From the NCBI GenBank assembly GCA_020853885.1, contig JADYXZ010000014.1, positions 186,001 to 250,000 on the forward strand: 64,000 bases of DNA. Reading direction: 5' to 3'. Shown one piece after another: positions 7,765-17,410 of this stretch. The notes beneath the pieces were generated by a model. It made no database searches, had not been told where the DNA came from, and was given only the letters and a program-made list of their open reading frames with translations. This DNA is from Bradyrhizobiaceae bacterium (GTDB taxonomy: Bacteria > Pseudomonadota > Alphaproteobacteria > Rhizobiales > Xanthobacteraceae). Positions within the stretch are counted from its first letter, which is position 1, and every line of letters begins with the position of its first letter. A program made the position numbers and the translations under genes.

Positions 7765-8754
7765 TCAATTCGGCGCCTGCGGCAGGGAAACACCGTTGCC
7801 TGCAAGTCGTTTGCGATACTGCGCCGGCGGCAGCCCGAACTCGCGCTTGAAGGCGCGATTGAATGCGGCTTCCGACTCATAGCCCACATCCATGGCGACC
7901 TGCAGCACCGTCCTTCGCTCGCCGTGCAGCAGCTTTGCCGCGAGCTGCATGCGCCAGCGCGAAAGGTAGGTCATGGGCGATTCGCCGAGGAAATGCTGGA
8001 AGCGCTCCGCGAGCACCGAGCGCGACGTGCCGGCCTCGGCCGCAAGGTCGGCGATCGTCCAGTGGCGGCAGGGAGTCCGGTGCAGCAGCGTCAACGCGGC
8101 CCCGACCACGGGATCGCGCGCGCCGGCAAGCCACCCCGTCTGTTCGGGCGGCAGTTGCTCCATGTAGCGGCGCAGCGTCTCGATGAACAGCGCCTCCGCC
8201 ATCTTCGACAGAAGCACGCTCTGGCCCGGACGCCCGCTCTCCGCGTCGGCGACCAGATGCCGGATCGAGGTTTCCAGCCACGCGCCGGCCGCATCGCCGC
8301 GAACATTCATCTTGATCATCGTCGGCAGGCCCGCGAGGAACAGCCGGTCCGCGTGGCGGTCGCATCCGAAATAGCCGCAGACGAAATGCGTGACCTCACC
8401 TCCGCCACCGACGTACATCGTGCTGAGCGTGCCCGCCAGATACTGGCCGAGCGATTCGCCGCTGTTGACCAGCCGCGACGGCGAGCCGTTGGTGACCAGG
8501 TGCGGATCGCCGTGCGGAATGATGACGATGTCGCCCGCCGCGATCGGCACGGCGGCCTCGTTCTCAAACCGTACAACGCCCGCCCCTTCGGTAACCAGAT
8601 GATAACTGACCAGCCGCTCGGTTCCCGGCGACAGCCGGTGCGCAACGCTCTCCAGCGCCGGCACGGCGAACCCCCATGGGGCCGTGCAGACGGCGTTGAA
8701 GAAAATTGCGCCGGTCATCCGCACCGAATTGAGGGCTTCGGAAAGCGCATCCAT
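7765..8754 (-). CDS. AraC-family transcriptional regulator with cupin sensor domain
   Basis: 329 residues. The N-terminal half (about residues 10-180) is a cupin_6 (AraC_binding_2-like) sensor domain. The C-terminal 100 residues hold two helix-turn-helix motifs, with the signature GYESEAAFNRAFKREFG. Such regulators bind small molecules and activate or repress nearby genes. It diverges from the methyltransferase gene at 8922, with a 167-bp shared control region, so that gene is a likely target. The ligand is unknown. Confidence 0.9.
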   Translation of the reverse strand: MDALSEALNSVRMTGAIFFNAVCTAPWGFAVPALESVAHRLSPGTERLVSYHLVTEGAGVVRFENEAAVPIAAGDIVIIPHGDPHLVTNGSPSRLVNSGESLGQYLAGTLSTMYVGGGGEVTHFVCGYFGCDRHADRLFLAGLPTMIKMNVRGDAAGAWLETSIRHLVADAESGRPGQSVLLSKMAEALFIETLRRYMEQLPPEQTGWLAGARDPVVGAALTLLHRTPCRHWTIADLAAEAGTSRSVLAERFQHFLGESPMTYLSRWRMQLAAKLLHGERRTVLQVAMDVGYESEAAFNRAFKREFGLPPAQYRKRLAGNGVSLPQAPN

Positions 8755-8921
8755 CGTCGGCTTCCTCCCACCGGTTCAAGAGCGCGCGGGGACGTATCGC
8801 TGCAAAGAAACACGGATTTGCGGCAAAGGTTCGCGCGCCGGCACCGCCTAGATTGCCGATCGTCACGCAATGCAGGATCGGCATCGGAACAAAGTGAAGG
8901 CGCCAGCCCCGGGAGACCCGC

Positions 8922-9770
8922 ATGGACAAAACGAACCTCGCCAGCGTCGAGCCGCACGTCGCCGCCCACTACGCGCACGGCGATCTCGAAGGGGAAATCC
9001 TCAAGGCGCTGGCCGCTTCCGGCAAGGACATCTCGCAGCTCGTGCCGGTCGATCTCGCGCCCGTCGACGAATTCCATACCGCCGGTCGGCTGGCCACGAT
9101 CGATCTCGCCGCGCAGCTCCATTTCGCACCGGGCATGCATCTGCTCGACATCGGCTGCGGCATCGGCGGGGCCTCGCGCTTTTTCGCGCAGGAGCGCGGC
9201 TGCCGCGTGACCGGCATCGACCTCACCGACGATTACGTCAGGGCCGCCGCCGCGTTCTCCCGCCGCTTCGGGCTGGACGGACAGCTCGCCTACCGGCAGG
9301 CGAGCGCGCTCGCCCTGCCGTTCGAGGCCGGCGCCTTCGACGGCGCCTACATGCTGCATGTCGGCATGAACATCGCCGACAAGCCGCGGCTGTTCACCGA
9401 AGCGCGCCGCGTGCTCAAGCCCGGCGCGGAGTTCGCGCTCTTCGACGTGATGCGCACCGACTGGAGCGAGTTGCGCTATCCGGTGCCGTGGGCGGCCACG
9501 TCGGCGACGAGCTTCGTCGCAAGCCCCGCCGACTACCGGAAGGTGCTCGAGGCCGCGGGCTTCGAGGTTCTCGGCGAGCGCGGCCGGCGCGAATTCGCCC
9601 GCAACTTCTTCCGCGAGATGGCAGCGAAAAACGCCTCGAACGGCGGGCCGCCGCCGCTCGGCATCCACATCCTGATGAAGACGGAGGGACAGCAGAAGAT
9701 CGCCAATTATGTCGCCAATCTCGACGCCGGCCTGATCGCGCCGGTCGAAATGATCTGCCGCGCCCGGTGA
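8922..9770 (+). CDS. SAM-dependent methyltransferase, class I
   Basis: 282 residues. SAM motif I is LLDIGCGIGG near residues 74-83, and motif II is the acidic VTGIDLT. A later FDGAYMLHVGMNI segment resembles the UbiE/sterol-methyltransferase type (Methyltransf_11). It probably methylates a small metabolite. It is transcribed away from the AraC regulator at 7765-8754, which suggests control by it. The acceptor cannot be predicted. Confidence 0.88.
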   Translation: MDKTNLASVEPHVAAHYAHGDLEGEILKALAASGKDISQLVPVDLAPVDEFHTAGRLATIDLAAQLHFAPGMHLLDIGCGIGGASRFFAQERGCRVTGIDLTDDYVRAAAAFSRRFGLDGQLAYRQASALALPFEAGAFDGAYMLHVGMNIADKPRLFTEARRVLKPGAEFALFDVMRTDWSELRYPVPWAATSATSFVASPADYRKVLEAAGFEVLGERGRREFARNFFREMAAKNASNGGPPPLGIHILMKTEGQQKIANYVANLDAGLIAPVEMICRAR

Positions 9771-9956
9771 ACGGAAACCGATGCCGGCGCTGCAGAGAAC
9801 CGCTTCGTTCGTTACCGCAATGCTGGATGAATGGCGTCGCAGCAAGCGTGCATCCCGCCGCTACGACGAGCTGAAGAACGCAGCAACGGCGCGCAACGAA
9901 ATCCCACAGCGCATATTCCGGGGATTCTATGCCCGCGATAGAGGCGCTCCGTCCGC

Positions 9957-10712
9957 CTACGCGGTCAGAATCCCCATCACCCCGCCGCGGATCAGCTCGA
10001 TCGAGATCAGGAACACGAGGAAATATGCGACCCGGTAGAACCATTCGTTCGGGATCACGCGCACGAGCCAGATGCCGAACAGGTTGGTGACGATGGCGAA
10101 CGGAAACAGCACCGCCGAAGTCAGGAGATTCTCGCTGGAGAACTGGCCGAGCAGGAAATAGGGCGCCACCTTGATCAGGTTGAGGGCGGCGAAGAACACC
10201 GCCGCCGTGGCCGCGAAGCGGACGCGGTCGAGCTGCTGCGGCAGCACGAACATCTGGAAGGGCGGCGCGCCGGCATGCGAGATCATACTCGTGAAGCCCG
10301 AAAAAGCGCCGAGCACGAGGCCGGCCGGCGTTCCCGGCCGCGTCGCCACCTTGCGCTCCGCTCCGAACCAGACGTTCAGCACGAACGCGAGCGAGATCAG
10401 CCCGAGCGCGAGCCGCACGTAGCTTTCCGGCACATAGGCGGCGAGCGCCCATCCGGCGCCGATGCCGGCGACCGCCCCGGGCAGCAGGATCTTCAGATTC
10501 CAGGCGTCCCAGTCGCGGCGAAACACCCAGACCGAAATCACGTCCTGCAGGATCAGAATCGGCAGCACGATCGCCGCCGCCTGCAGCGGCGGCACGACGA
10601 GCGCGATCAGCGGCGTGGCAATGATGCCGACGCCGGAAAAGCCGCCTTTGGCGAGGCCAAGGAAGATCACGCCGATCACGGCGACGACGTAGAACAGCGG
10701 ATCGGAGATCAC
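9957..10712 (-). CDS. TauE/SafE-family membrane transporter
   Basis: 251 residues with about eight hydrophobic segments. The N-terminal GLAKGGFSGVG and the mid-protein AFSGFTSMISHAGAPP repeat are hallmarks of the TauE/SafE (DUF81) family, proposed to carry sulfite or organosulfonates across the inner membrane. The start is a GTG at 10712 (MISDPLFYV), matching the family N-terminus. A much longer open frame upstream is antisense to prpE and not real. The substrate is inferred from the family only. Confidence 0.85.
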   Translation of the reverse strand: MISDPLFYVVAVIGVIFLGLAKGGFSGVGIIATPLIALVVPPLQAAAIVLPILILQDVISVWVFRRDWDAWNLKILLPGAVAGIGAGWALAAYVPESYVRLALGLISLAFVLNVWFGAERKVATRPGTPAGLVLGAFSGFTSMISHAGAPPFQMFVLPQQLDRVRFAATAAVFFAALNLIKVAPYFLLGQFSSENLLTSAVLFPFAIVTNLFGIWLVRVIPNEWFYRVAYFLVFLISIELIRGGVMGILTA

Positions 10713-10859
10713 GGTCCGGTCTCGGATGGAAGGTAGAGATGGAAGGCAGAGGACGCAGGAGAGAGCCGCATGGCAATAAAGCCGGGTCACTAAAGCCCAT
10801 GTCACTCTGTCGCGCCACAGACATTTGCGCGCGGCCGCCTTTCGCCCTTTGCTTGAAAA

Positions 10860-10902
10860 CCTCACCCTGAGGAGGGCCGAAGGCCCGTCTCGAAGGGTGA
10901 GG
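10860..10902. repeat. Interspersed palindromic repeat, CCTCACCCTGAGG variant
   Basis: CCTCACCCT pairs with AGGGTGAGG at the ends, with GGCCGAAGGCC in the centre. It belongs to the same family as the repeat at 6013-6057 and stands 8 bp from another copy. Confidence 0.8.
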
Positions 10903-10909
10903 TTTTCGC

Positions 10910-10956
10910 CCTCATCCTTCGAGACGCCGCGCTTCGCGCGGCTCCTCAGGATGAGG
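10910..10956. repeat. Interspersed palindromic repeat, CATCC type
   Basis: CCTCATCCT at the left end pairs with AGGATGAGG at the right end. The centre is CGCGCTTCGCGCG. Compared with the adjacent copy the terminal stem differs by paired changes (ACCCT/AGGGT versus ATCCT/AGGAT), so pairing is kept. Confidence 0.8.
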
Positions 10957-11057
10957 CCTAAAGGAAACTGAGACACCACACGCGCTTGCTTTCGCGGGCT
11001 TTTGGCGGAGAATATCGCACCACGCGCAGGAACAAGACGAACGCCGGGGAGAACGCC

Positions 11058-12974
11058 ATGGATGCCCGCACCAGCCGCTATCGCTCGGTCTATGACCGCT
11101 GGCAACGCGATCCGGAGGGCTTCTGGGGCGAGGCCGCGCAGGCCATCGACTGGTACGAGCAGCCGAAAAAGATTTTCGATCGTTCCGCCGGCGTCTATGG
11201 CCGCTGGTTCGCCGACGGCGTCTGCAACACCTGCTACAACGCGATCGACCGCCACGTCGCCCAAGGGCGCGGCGCGCAGCCCGCGCTCATCTACGACAGC
11301 CCGGTCACCAACACCAAGCGCCGCATCACCTATGCCGAGCTCCTCGACGAGGTGAAGAGCTACGCCGCCATCCTGCGCGACTTCGGCGTGCAGAAGGGCG
11401 ACCGCGTCATCATCTACATGCCGATGGTGCCGGAGGCGCTGTACGCGATGTATGCCTGCGCGCGCATCGGCGCCGTGCATTCGGTCGTGTTCGGCGGCTT
11501 CGCCGCCAAGGAGCTCGCCACCCGCATCGACGACGCCAAGCCGAAGCTCATGATCACCGCGTCCTGCGGCATCGAGCCGGGCCGCACCGTCGCCTACAAG
11601 CCGCTGCTCGACGAGGCGATCAAGCTCGCCAGCCACAAGCCGGAATTCGTGCTGCTCCTGCAGCGGCCGCAGCTCGAGGCGGCGATGATCGCCGGCCGCG
11701 ATCACGACCTCGCGCAACTGCGCGCCGCCGCCTTGCGCGACGGCAAGTCCGCCGAGTGCGTGCCGCTCGCCGCCACCGACCCGCTCTACATTCTCTACAC
11801 ATCCGGCACGACCGGCATCCCGAAGGGTGTCGTGCGCGACAATGGCGGCCACATGGTTGCGCTGCGCTGGTCCATGGAGAATCTCTACGGCGTCGCGCCG
11901 GGCGAAACCTACTGGGCCGCGTCCGACATCGGCTGGGTCGTCGGCCACTCCTACATCGTCTATGCGCCGCTCTTTCATGGCTGCACGTCGATCCTCTACG
12001 AAGGCAAGCCGGTCGGCACGCCGGACGCCGGCGCCTTCTGGCGCGTGATCGCCGATCATGGCGTCGCCGCGCTGTTCACCGCGCCCACCGCCTTCCGCGC
12101 CATCAAGAAGGAAGACCCGCAGGGCAAGCTGCTCGCCGGGTACGATCTCTCGAAGTTCCGTACCCTTTTCCTCGCCGGCGAGCGCGCCGACCCCGACACG
12201 ATCCAGTGGGCGGAGAACATCCTGAAAGTGCCGGTGCTCGATCACTGGTGGCAGACCGAAACCGGCTGGTGCATCGCCGGCAATCCGGTCGGCCTCGGGC
12301 AACTGCCGGTGAAGTACGGCTCCGCCTGCGTGCCGATGCCGGGCTACGACGTGCAGGTGCTCGACGAGGCGCACAAGCCGGTCGGCCCCGGCAAGATGGG
12401 TGCGATCGTCGTGAAATTGCCGCTGCCGCCCGCCTGCCTGCCGACGCTCTGGCAGCAGGACGAGCGCTTCAAGGAAAGCTACCTCGCGGAGTTTCCTGGC
12501 TACTACAAGACCGCCGACGCCGGCTTCATCGACGAGGAAGGCTATCTCTTCATCATGAGCCGCACCGACGACATCATCAATGTCGCCGGCCACCGGCTTT
12601 CGACCGGCGGCATGGAGGAGGTGCTCGCCTCGCACCCCGACGTCGCCGAATGCGCCGTCGTCGGCATCAAGGACGAGCTCAAGGGCGAAGTGCCCTGCGG
12701 CTTCATCGTGCTGAAGGCGGGCGTCAAGCGTCAGCCGGCCGAGATCGAGAAGGAGATCGTCGGCCTCGTGCGCGAGAAGATCGGCCCGGTCGCCGCCTTC
12801 AAGCTCGCGATCACCGTCAACCGCCTGCCGAAGACGCGCTCGGGGAAAATCCTCCGCGGCACCATGAAGAAGATCGCCGACCACGACGCCTGGTCCATGC
12901 CGGCGACGATCGACGATCCCGCAATCCTCGACGAGATCGCCGCCGCATTGAAGACGCGCGGGCTCGGCGGCTAG
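11058..12974 (+). CDS. prpE: Propionyl-CoA synthetase
   Basis: 638 residues, the usual length for PrpE/acetyl-CoA synthetase-like enzymes. The N-terminal ACAS_N region is followed by LYILYTSGTTGIPKG, the GxRADPDT-type segment, WWQTETGW and the hinge around MSRTDDIINVAGHRLS. The catalytic lysine is in RSGKILRG near the C-terminus. It makes propionyl-CoA from propionate, ATP and CoA in the cytoplasm. ATG 11058 has GGGGAGAA upstream; the longer frame from 10986 is not needed. The next gene starts on the last base of its stop codon. PrpE versus a short-chain AcsA paralog is decided on the N-terminal sequence. Confidence 0.9.
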   Translation: MDARTSRYRSVYDRWQRDPEGFWGEAAQAIDWYEQPKKIFDRSAGVYGRWFADGVCNTCYNAIDRHVAQGRGAQPALIYDSPVTNTKRRITYAELLDEVKSYAAILRDFGVQKGDRVIIYMPMVPEALYAMYACARIGAVHSVVFGGFAAKELATRIDDAKPKLMITASCGIEPGRTVAYKPLLDEAIKLASHKPEFVLLLQRPQLEAAMIAGRDHDLAQLRAAALRDGKSAECVPLAATDPLYILYTSGTTGIPKGVVRDNGGHMVALRWSMENLYGVAPGETYWAASDIGWVVGHSYIVYAPLFHGCTSILYEGKPVGTPDAGAFWRVIADHGVAALFTAPTAFRAIKKEDPQGKLLAGYDLSKFRTLFLAGERADPDTIQWAENILKVPVLDHWWQTETGWCIAGNPVGLGQLPVKYGSACVPMPGYDVQVLDEAHKPVGPGKMGAIVVKLPLPPACLPTLWQQDERFKESYLAEFPGYYKTADAGFIDEEGYLFIMSRTDDIINVAGHRLSTGGMEEVLASHPDVAECAVVGIKDELKGEVPCGFIVLKAGVKRQPAEIEKEIVGLVREKIGPVAAFKLAITVNRLPKTRSGKILRGTMKKIADHDAWSMPATIDDPAILDEIAAALKTRGLGG

Positions 12975-13759
12975 TGCACCGCCTCGACGACAAGGTCGCC
13001 ATCGTCACCGGCGCCGCGCGCGGGATCGGGCTTGCGATCGCCAGGCGCTTTGTCGCCGACGGCGCGAAGGTCGTGCTCGCCGACGTGCTGGAGCGCGACG
13101 GCGCGATCGAGGCGAAGCATCTCGGCGACAGCGCCCGCTTCGTGCAATGCGACGTCGGAGACCCCGCCGACGTGGAGGCGCTCGTTGCAGCCGCCTGCAA
13201 GGCGTTCACCGGCGACATCGACATCCTGGTGAACAACGCCGGCATTATTCACGGCGCCGATTTCCTCGACCTGAAGGAAGAGGATTTCGACCGCGTATTG
13301 CGCGTGAACCTGAAGGGCGCGTTTCTCATGAGTCAGGCGGTCGCGCGCCGCATGGTCGCGCAGATCGCCGCCGGCAAGCCGCCCGGCGCGATCGTCAACA
13401 TGTCGTCGATCAATGCGGTGGTCGCGATCCCGAACCAGTTGCCCTATTGCGTGTCGAAGGGCGGCATCGCCCAGCTCACGCGCGTCGCCGCACTTGCGCT
13501 GGCGCCGCACGGCATCCGCGTCAACGCCATCGGCCCCGGCTCGATCATGACCGAGATGCTGGCGACCGTCGCCACGGATCCCGCAGCGAAACGCAACGTG
13601 CTGTCGCGCACGCCGCTCGGCCGCATCGCCGAGCCGGAAGAGGTCGCTGCCGTGGCCGCGTTTCTCGCCTCCGACGACGCAAGCTACATCACCGGTGAGA
13701 CGGTGTTCGTCGACGGCGGCCGCCTCGCGCTCAACTACACGGTTCCGGTGGCGGAATAG
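12974..13759 (+). CDS. Short-chain dehydrogenase/reductase
   Basis: 261 residues of the classical SDR family. It has the cofactor motif TGAARGIG (residues 12-19), NNAG, the catalytic serine in NMSSIN, the YCVSK catalytic pair, and the C-terminal GETVFVDGG. It oxidises or reduces an alcohol/carbonyl with NAD(P). The GTG start at 12974 shares a G with the prpE stop (TAGTG), so translation is coupled. The coupling suggests a role with propionyl-CoA or hydroxyacyl metabolism, but that is inference. Confidence 0.88.
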   Translation: MHRLDDKVAIVTGAARGIGLAIARRFVADGAKVVLADVLERDGAIEAKHLGDSARFVQCDVGDPADVEALVAAACKAFTGDIDILVNNAGIIHGADFLDLKEEDFDRVLRVNLKGAFLMSQAVARRMVAQIAAGKPPGAIVNMSSINAVVAIPNQLPYCVSKGGIAQLTRVAALALAPHGIRVNAIGPGSIMTEMLATVATDPAAKRNVLSRTPLGRIAEPEEVAAVAAFLASDDASYITGETVFVDGGRLALNYTVPVAE

Positions 13760-13837
13760 CGCCGATACAAGCCAGGGTGGCGGAGAAACCCGCCTCTGCT
13801 ATCTTGCCGCCCCCCCACGCACCCGCCCGGCATCCGG

Positions 13838-15586
13838 ATGAGCAAGCCCCGTCCCGAACGCAAGCTCGCAGCGATCCTGGCCGCCGACGTGGCCGGCTAT
13901 TCGCGCCTCATGGGCGCCGACGAAGCCGGCACGCTCGACGCGCTAAAGTCCTGCCTCGCCGAGGTGGTCGAGCCGCTGGTCAAGAGCTACGGCGGCCGCA
14001 TCTTCAAGACCACGGGCGACGGGCTGCTCGCCGAGTTCGCGAGCGCCGTCGAGGCAATGGATTGCGCGGTGAAGATGCAGCAGTTGCTCGCCGAGCGCGG
14101 CGACGGGCGTCCCGACGACAAGCGGCTCCTGTTCCGCATCGGCCTCAATCTCGGCGACGTCATTGTCGACGACGGCGACGTGTTCGGCGACGGCGTCAAT
14201 GTCGCCACGCGCCTGCAGCCGCTCGCCGAGCCCGGCGGCATCTGCCTCACGCATGCCTTCTACGAACAGGTTTACGGCAAGGTCGATGTGGCCTTCGCCG
14301 ATATGGGCCTGCGGAGGCTGAAGAACATCGCACCACCCGTGCGCGTCTTTCGCGTGGACGGGCACAGCGCCGGCGCCGCCTCGGCGGAGCCGGCACCGGC
14401 CTTCGTCGACGACCGCCCCTCCGTCGCCGTGCTGCCGTTCGACAATCTCTCCGGCGATCGCGCCCTCGGCCTTCTCGCCGACGGCCTCGTCGAGGACCTG
14501 ATCTCCATGCTCGCCCGCGTGCCCGGCTTCTTCGTGATCTCGCGCGGCTCGGCCTTCGCCTATCGCGATGCCACGCCCGACGTGCGCGAGGTCGGCCGCG
14601 AGCTCGGCGTGCGCTATGTCGTGCAAGGCAGCGTGCGCGCGGTCGGCAGCCACGTGCGCGCCACCGCCCAGCTCGCCGATGCCGACACGGGGCTGCAGCT
14701 CTGGACCCAGCAGTTCGACGCCGACCGCAACGAGACGCTCGACCTGCAGGACCGGATCGCGCATGCGATCGTGAGCCAGCTCGAGCCCGAGCTCACGCGT
14801 GCGGAGCTCCGCGTCATTCAGCGCCACCACCCGGACAACCTCGACACCTGGAGCCGCTACCGCAAGGCGATCGGCGCCCTCTCGGTCAAGGGCTGGAACC
14901 AGGAATCGGCAGCCGAAGCGATCGAGAACCTGCGCCACGTGGTGCGCACCGACCCCGAGTTTCCGCTCGCCCACGCGCTGCTCGCGCTCACCATCGCCTT
15001 CGGCGCCAACATGTCGCTGATCCCCGACACGCCGGAGATCCGCGAGGAGGCGCGCCGGTCCGCCGAGCGCGCGATCGAGCTCGACCCGAGCGGCTCCGAA
15101 GTGGTCGGCTATGCCGGCTGCGCCATCGCCGATCTCGGCGAAAACCGGCGCGGCTGCGATCTGCTCAAGCACGCGATCGAGATCGACCCGAGCAATGCCC
15201 AGGCGCGCGTGGCGCTCGGCGCCGCCCAGGGCCGCCTGCGGGAGTTCGACGAGGGGATCGAGAACATGCGCCGCGGCATGCGCCTGAGCCCGCGCGACGG
15301 CCGCCTCGCCTTCTGGGGAATGATTCTCGCCGGCACGCTGCTGAACGCCGGCCGGCCCGAGGAAGCGCTCGCCGAAGCCGAGCTCGCCGCGCGCCGCGAC
15401 AGCCGCCTCTATGCGGCGCGTGTCGCCGCGGCGATTGCGCTCGCCGAGCTCGGCCGTGCCGATGAGGCGCGCACGGCGCTCGCCGAGGGGCGCCGCATCC
15501 GCCCGGACATCACCTTGCCGGAGATCGAGAAGTTCTTCGGGAAGAAAGCCGTCGCCGATATCGCGCCGATCTGGAAGGGGGCGTGA
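13838..15586 (+). CDS. Class III adenylate cyclase with TolB-like and TPR domains
   Basis: 582 residues. The N-terminal cyclase domain has all expected residues: metal-binding D17 and D61, substrate-specifying K57 and D118, and transition-state N121 and R125. K plus D predicts ATP as substrate. A TolB-N-like segment follows (about residues 190-310), then TPR repeats to the end. No signal peptide or membrane segment is seen, so it should be cytoplasmic. This architecture is expanded in Bradyrhizobium-type genomes. What the TPR region senses is unknown. Confidence 0.9.
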   Translation: MSKPRPERKLAAILAADVAGYSRLMGADEAGTLDALKSCLAEVVEPLVKSYGGRIFKTTGDGLLAEFASAVEAMDCAVKMQQLLAERGDGRPDDKRLLFRIGLNLGDVIVDDGDVFGDGVNVATRLQPLAEPGGICLTHAFYEQVYGKVDVAFADMGLRRLKNIAPPVRVFRVDGHSAGAASAEPAPAFVDDRPSVAVLPFDNLSGDRALGLLADGLVEDLISMLARVPGFFVISRGSAFAYRDATPDVREVGRELGVRYVVQGSVRAVGSHVRATAQLADADTGLQLWTQQFDADRNETLDLQDRIAHAIVSQLEPELTRAELRVIQRHHPDNLDTWSRYRKAIGALSVKGWNQESAAEAIENLRHVVRTDPEFPLAHALLALTIAFGANMSLIPDTPEIREEARRSAERAIELDPSGSEVVGYAGCAIADLGENRRGCDLLKHAIEIDPSNAQARVALGAAQGRLREFDEGIENMRRGMRLSPRDGRLAFWGMILAGTLLNAGRPEEALAEAELAARRDSRLYAARVAAAIALAELGRADEARTALAEGRRIRPDITLPEIEKFFGKKAVADIAPIWKGA

Positions 15587-15599
15587 AGGGCGCCGAGCG

Positions 15600-16295
15600 T
15601 CACTCGCTCCGCTTGCCGCCGCCGAGCTTGGCGAACACGGACTCCACGTCGATCGGCGCTTCCTTCTTCGGCCGCTCGTCGCCCGCCTCCGGCTCCGGTT
15701 CGGGCTTTGGCTGCGTCGTCTCCGCGGCGGAGAGGAGCGTCGCGTGCTGCGGCGCCGGCGCCGGCTTCTCCTTAGCGGCGCGCGCCACCTCGCGGTCGAG
15801 ATCGGTCTGCGAGCAGAGCCCCAGCGTCACCGGGTCCATCGGCTGCAACTGCGCCGAGTTCCAGTGCGTGCGGTCGCGCACCGCCTGGATCGTCGATTTG
15901 GTGGTGCCGACGAGGCGCATGATCTGCGCGTCCTTGAGCTCGGGATGATTGCGCACGAGCCACAGGATCGCGTTCGGCCGGTCCTGCCGCTTCGACACCG
16001 GCGTGTAGCGCGGACCCTTCTTCGGCCGCGACTCCGGCACGCTCACCTTGGAATCCGCAAGCCTGAGGCGGTAGCTCGAATCCTGCTGCGCGCGATCGAG
16101 CTCCTCGCGCGTGAGCTGGCCCGTGGTGATCGGGTCGAGGCCCTTGATGCCCTGCGCCACTTCGCCGTCGGCAATGCCCTTCACCTCGAGCGGATGCAGT
16201 TTGCAGAAATCGGCAATCTGATCGAACGTGAGCGAGGTGTTCTCGACCAGCCAGACGGCGGTCGCTTTCGGCATCAGGGGCGCGGCAGTGCTCAT
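15600..16295 (-). CDS. trcR: TrcR (DUF1013) cell-cycle transcriptional regulator
   Basis: 231 residues. The core (about residues 1-175) matches DUF1013: [17 protein letters not shown] at the start, a double [14 protein letters not shown] block and the [10 protein letters not shown] helix, resembling paired helix-turn-helix modules. The C-terminal 55 residues are a proline/glutamate-rich tail. In alphaproteobacteria the family is linked to RNA polymerase and cell-cycle transcription. The start at 16295 is chosen because the 38 extra upstream residues do not match the family. It is divergent from ispH. Confidence 0.85.
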   Translation of the reverse strand: MSTAAPLMPKATAVWLVENTSLTFDQIADFCKLHPLEVKGIADGEVAQGIKGLDPITTGQLTREELDRAQQDSSYRLRLADSKVSVPESRPKKGPRYTPVSKRQDRPNAILWLVRNHPELKDAQIMRLVGTTKSTIQAVRDRTHWNSAQLQPMDPVTLGLCSQTDLDREVARAAKEKPAPAPQHATLLSAAETTQPKPEPEPEAGDERPKKEAPIDVESVFAKLGGGKRSE

Positions 16296-16420
16296 GGGCG
16301 GGCCTCGAAGGGCTGCGGATAGACCTTTTCTGGCTACGTTCCCATCGGAACGGAACCACGGGCTATCCTCGAAATCATTGGGGTGGCCGGTTATATAGGG
16401 GCAGACCACAGAAGACGCAA

Positions 16421-17404
16421 ATGATGGCTGAAAGCCCGCAAAACGCCGGAAAGCCCCACCTCCGCATCCTGCTCTGCGCCCCGCGCGGCTTCTGCGCGGG
16501 CGTGGTGCGGGCGATCGACGCGGTCGAGCAGGCGCTCGAAAAATACGGGCCCCCGGTCTATGTCCGCCACGAGATCGTCCACAACAAATACGTGGTCGAG
16601 AGCCTGCGCCGGAAGGGCGCGGTGTTCGTCGAGGAGCTCGACGAGGTGCCGGACGGCGACCGGCCGGTGATCTTCTCCGCCCACGGCGTCCCGAAGTCCG
16701 TTCCCGACGAGGCGGGGCGGCGGCAGCTCTTCGCCATCGATGCCACCTGCCCGCTGGTGACGAAAGTCCACCGCGAAGCGATGGTGCACTTCAAGCGCGG
16801 GCGCGAGATCGTGCTGATCGGCCACCGCGGCCATCCGGAAGTGATCGGCACCATGGGACAGTTGCCGAAGAACGCCGTCACGCTGATCGAGACCGCCGCC
16901 GACGCCCGCGCCTTTCAGCCGCGCGATGCGGAGAAGCTCGCCTATGTCACGCAGACGACGCTCTCGATCGACGACACCGCCGAGACGGTCTCGATCCTGA
17001 AAGAGCGATTTCCCGCGATCGTCGGCCCGCATAAGGAAGACATCTGCTACGCCACGACCAACCGCCAGGAGGCGGTCAAACGCGTGGCGCCGGAGGTCGA
17101 CGCGCTCATCGTCGTCGGCGCGCCGAACAGCTCCAACTCCCAGCGCCTGCGCGAAGTGGCCGAACGCGCCGGCTGCCGTGCCGCCGCCCTCGTCCAGCGC
17201 GCCGAGGACATCGACTGGTCCCGCTTCGGCGCGATCGCGAGCCTCGGCATCACGGCGGGCGCGTCCGCGCCCGAGGTCCTCGTCGAGGAGATCATCGACG
17301 CGTTCGCCGCCCGCTATGAGATCGAGGTCGAGACCGTCTTCACCGCGGCGGAAAGCGTGTTCTTCCCCCTGCCCCGCGACCTGCGCCCCGACGCGGCGGA
17401 ATAG
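16421..17404 (+). CDS. ispH: 4-hydroxy-3-methylbut-2-enyl diphosphate reductase
   Basis: 327 residues. It catalyses the last step of the MEP isoprenoid pathway, making IPP and DMAPP from HMBPP with an iron-sulfur cluster. The three conserved cluster cysteines are present: C25 (GFCAGV), C110 (ATCPL) and C209 (ICYATTNRQ). Substrate-binding histidines (RHEIVHN, SAHGV) and SSNS are also present. In alphaproteobacteria ispH commonly precedes thrB and rnhA; here a HicAB pair lies between. Two ATG codons in tandem are possible starts. Confidence 0.96.
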   Translation: MMAESPQNAGKPHLRILLCAPRGFCAGVVRAIDAVEQALEKYGPPVYVRHEIVHNKYVVESLRRKGAVFVEELDEVPDGDRPVIFSAHGVPKSVPDEAGRRQLFAIDATCPLVTKVHREAMVHFKRGREIVLIGHRGHPEVIGTMGQLPKNAVTLIETAADARAFQPRDAEKLAYVTQTTLSIDDTAETVSILKERFPAIVGPHKEDICYATTNRQEAVKRVAPEVDALIVVGAPNSSNSQRLREVAERAGCRAAALVQRAEDIDWSRFGAIASLGITAGASAPEVLVEEIIDAFAARYEIEVETVFTAAESVFFPLPRDLRPDAAE

Positions 17405-17410
17405 CTGCCG

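Larger units (their letters stand above)
10713..11057. other. Intergenic region between TauE-like gene and prpE
   Basis: 345 bp between divergent genes, holding both promoters. It carries two palindromic repeats at 10860-10902 and 10910-10956, annotated separately. Nothing else is supported. Confidence 0.6.

Noticed and set aside
10713-12884. Long minus-strand frame upstream of the TauE-like gene
   Set aside because: It is antisense to prpE, with low-complexity composition. Only the 9957-10712 part has the membrane pattern and family motifs.
13943-15172. 409-residue minus-strand frame over the cyclase gene
   Set aside because: Antisense shadow; the plus-strand protein has intact catalytic residues.
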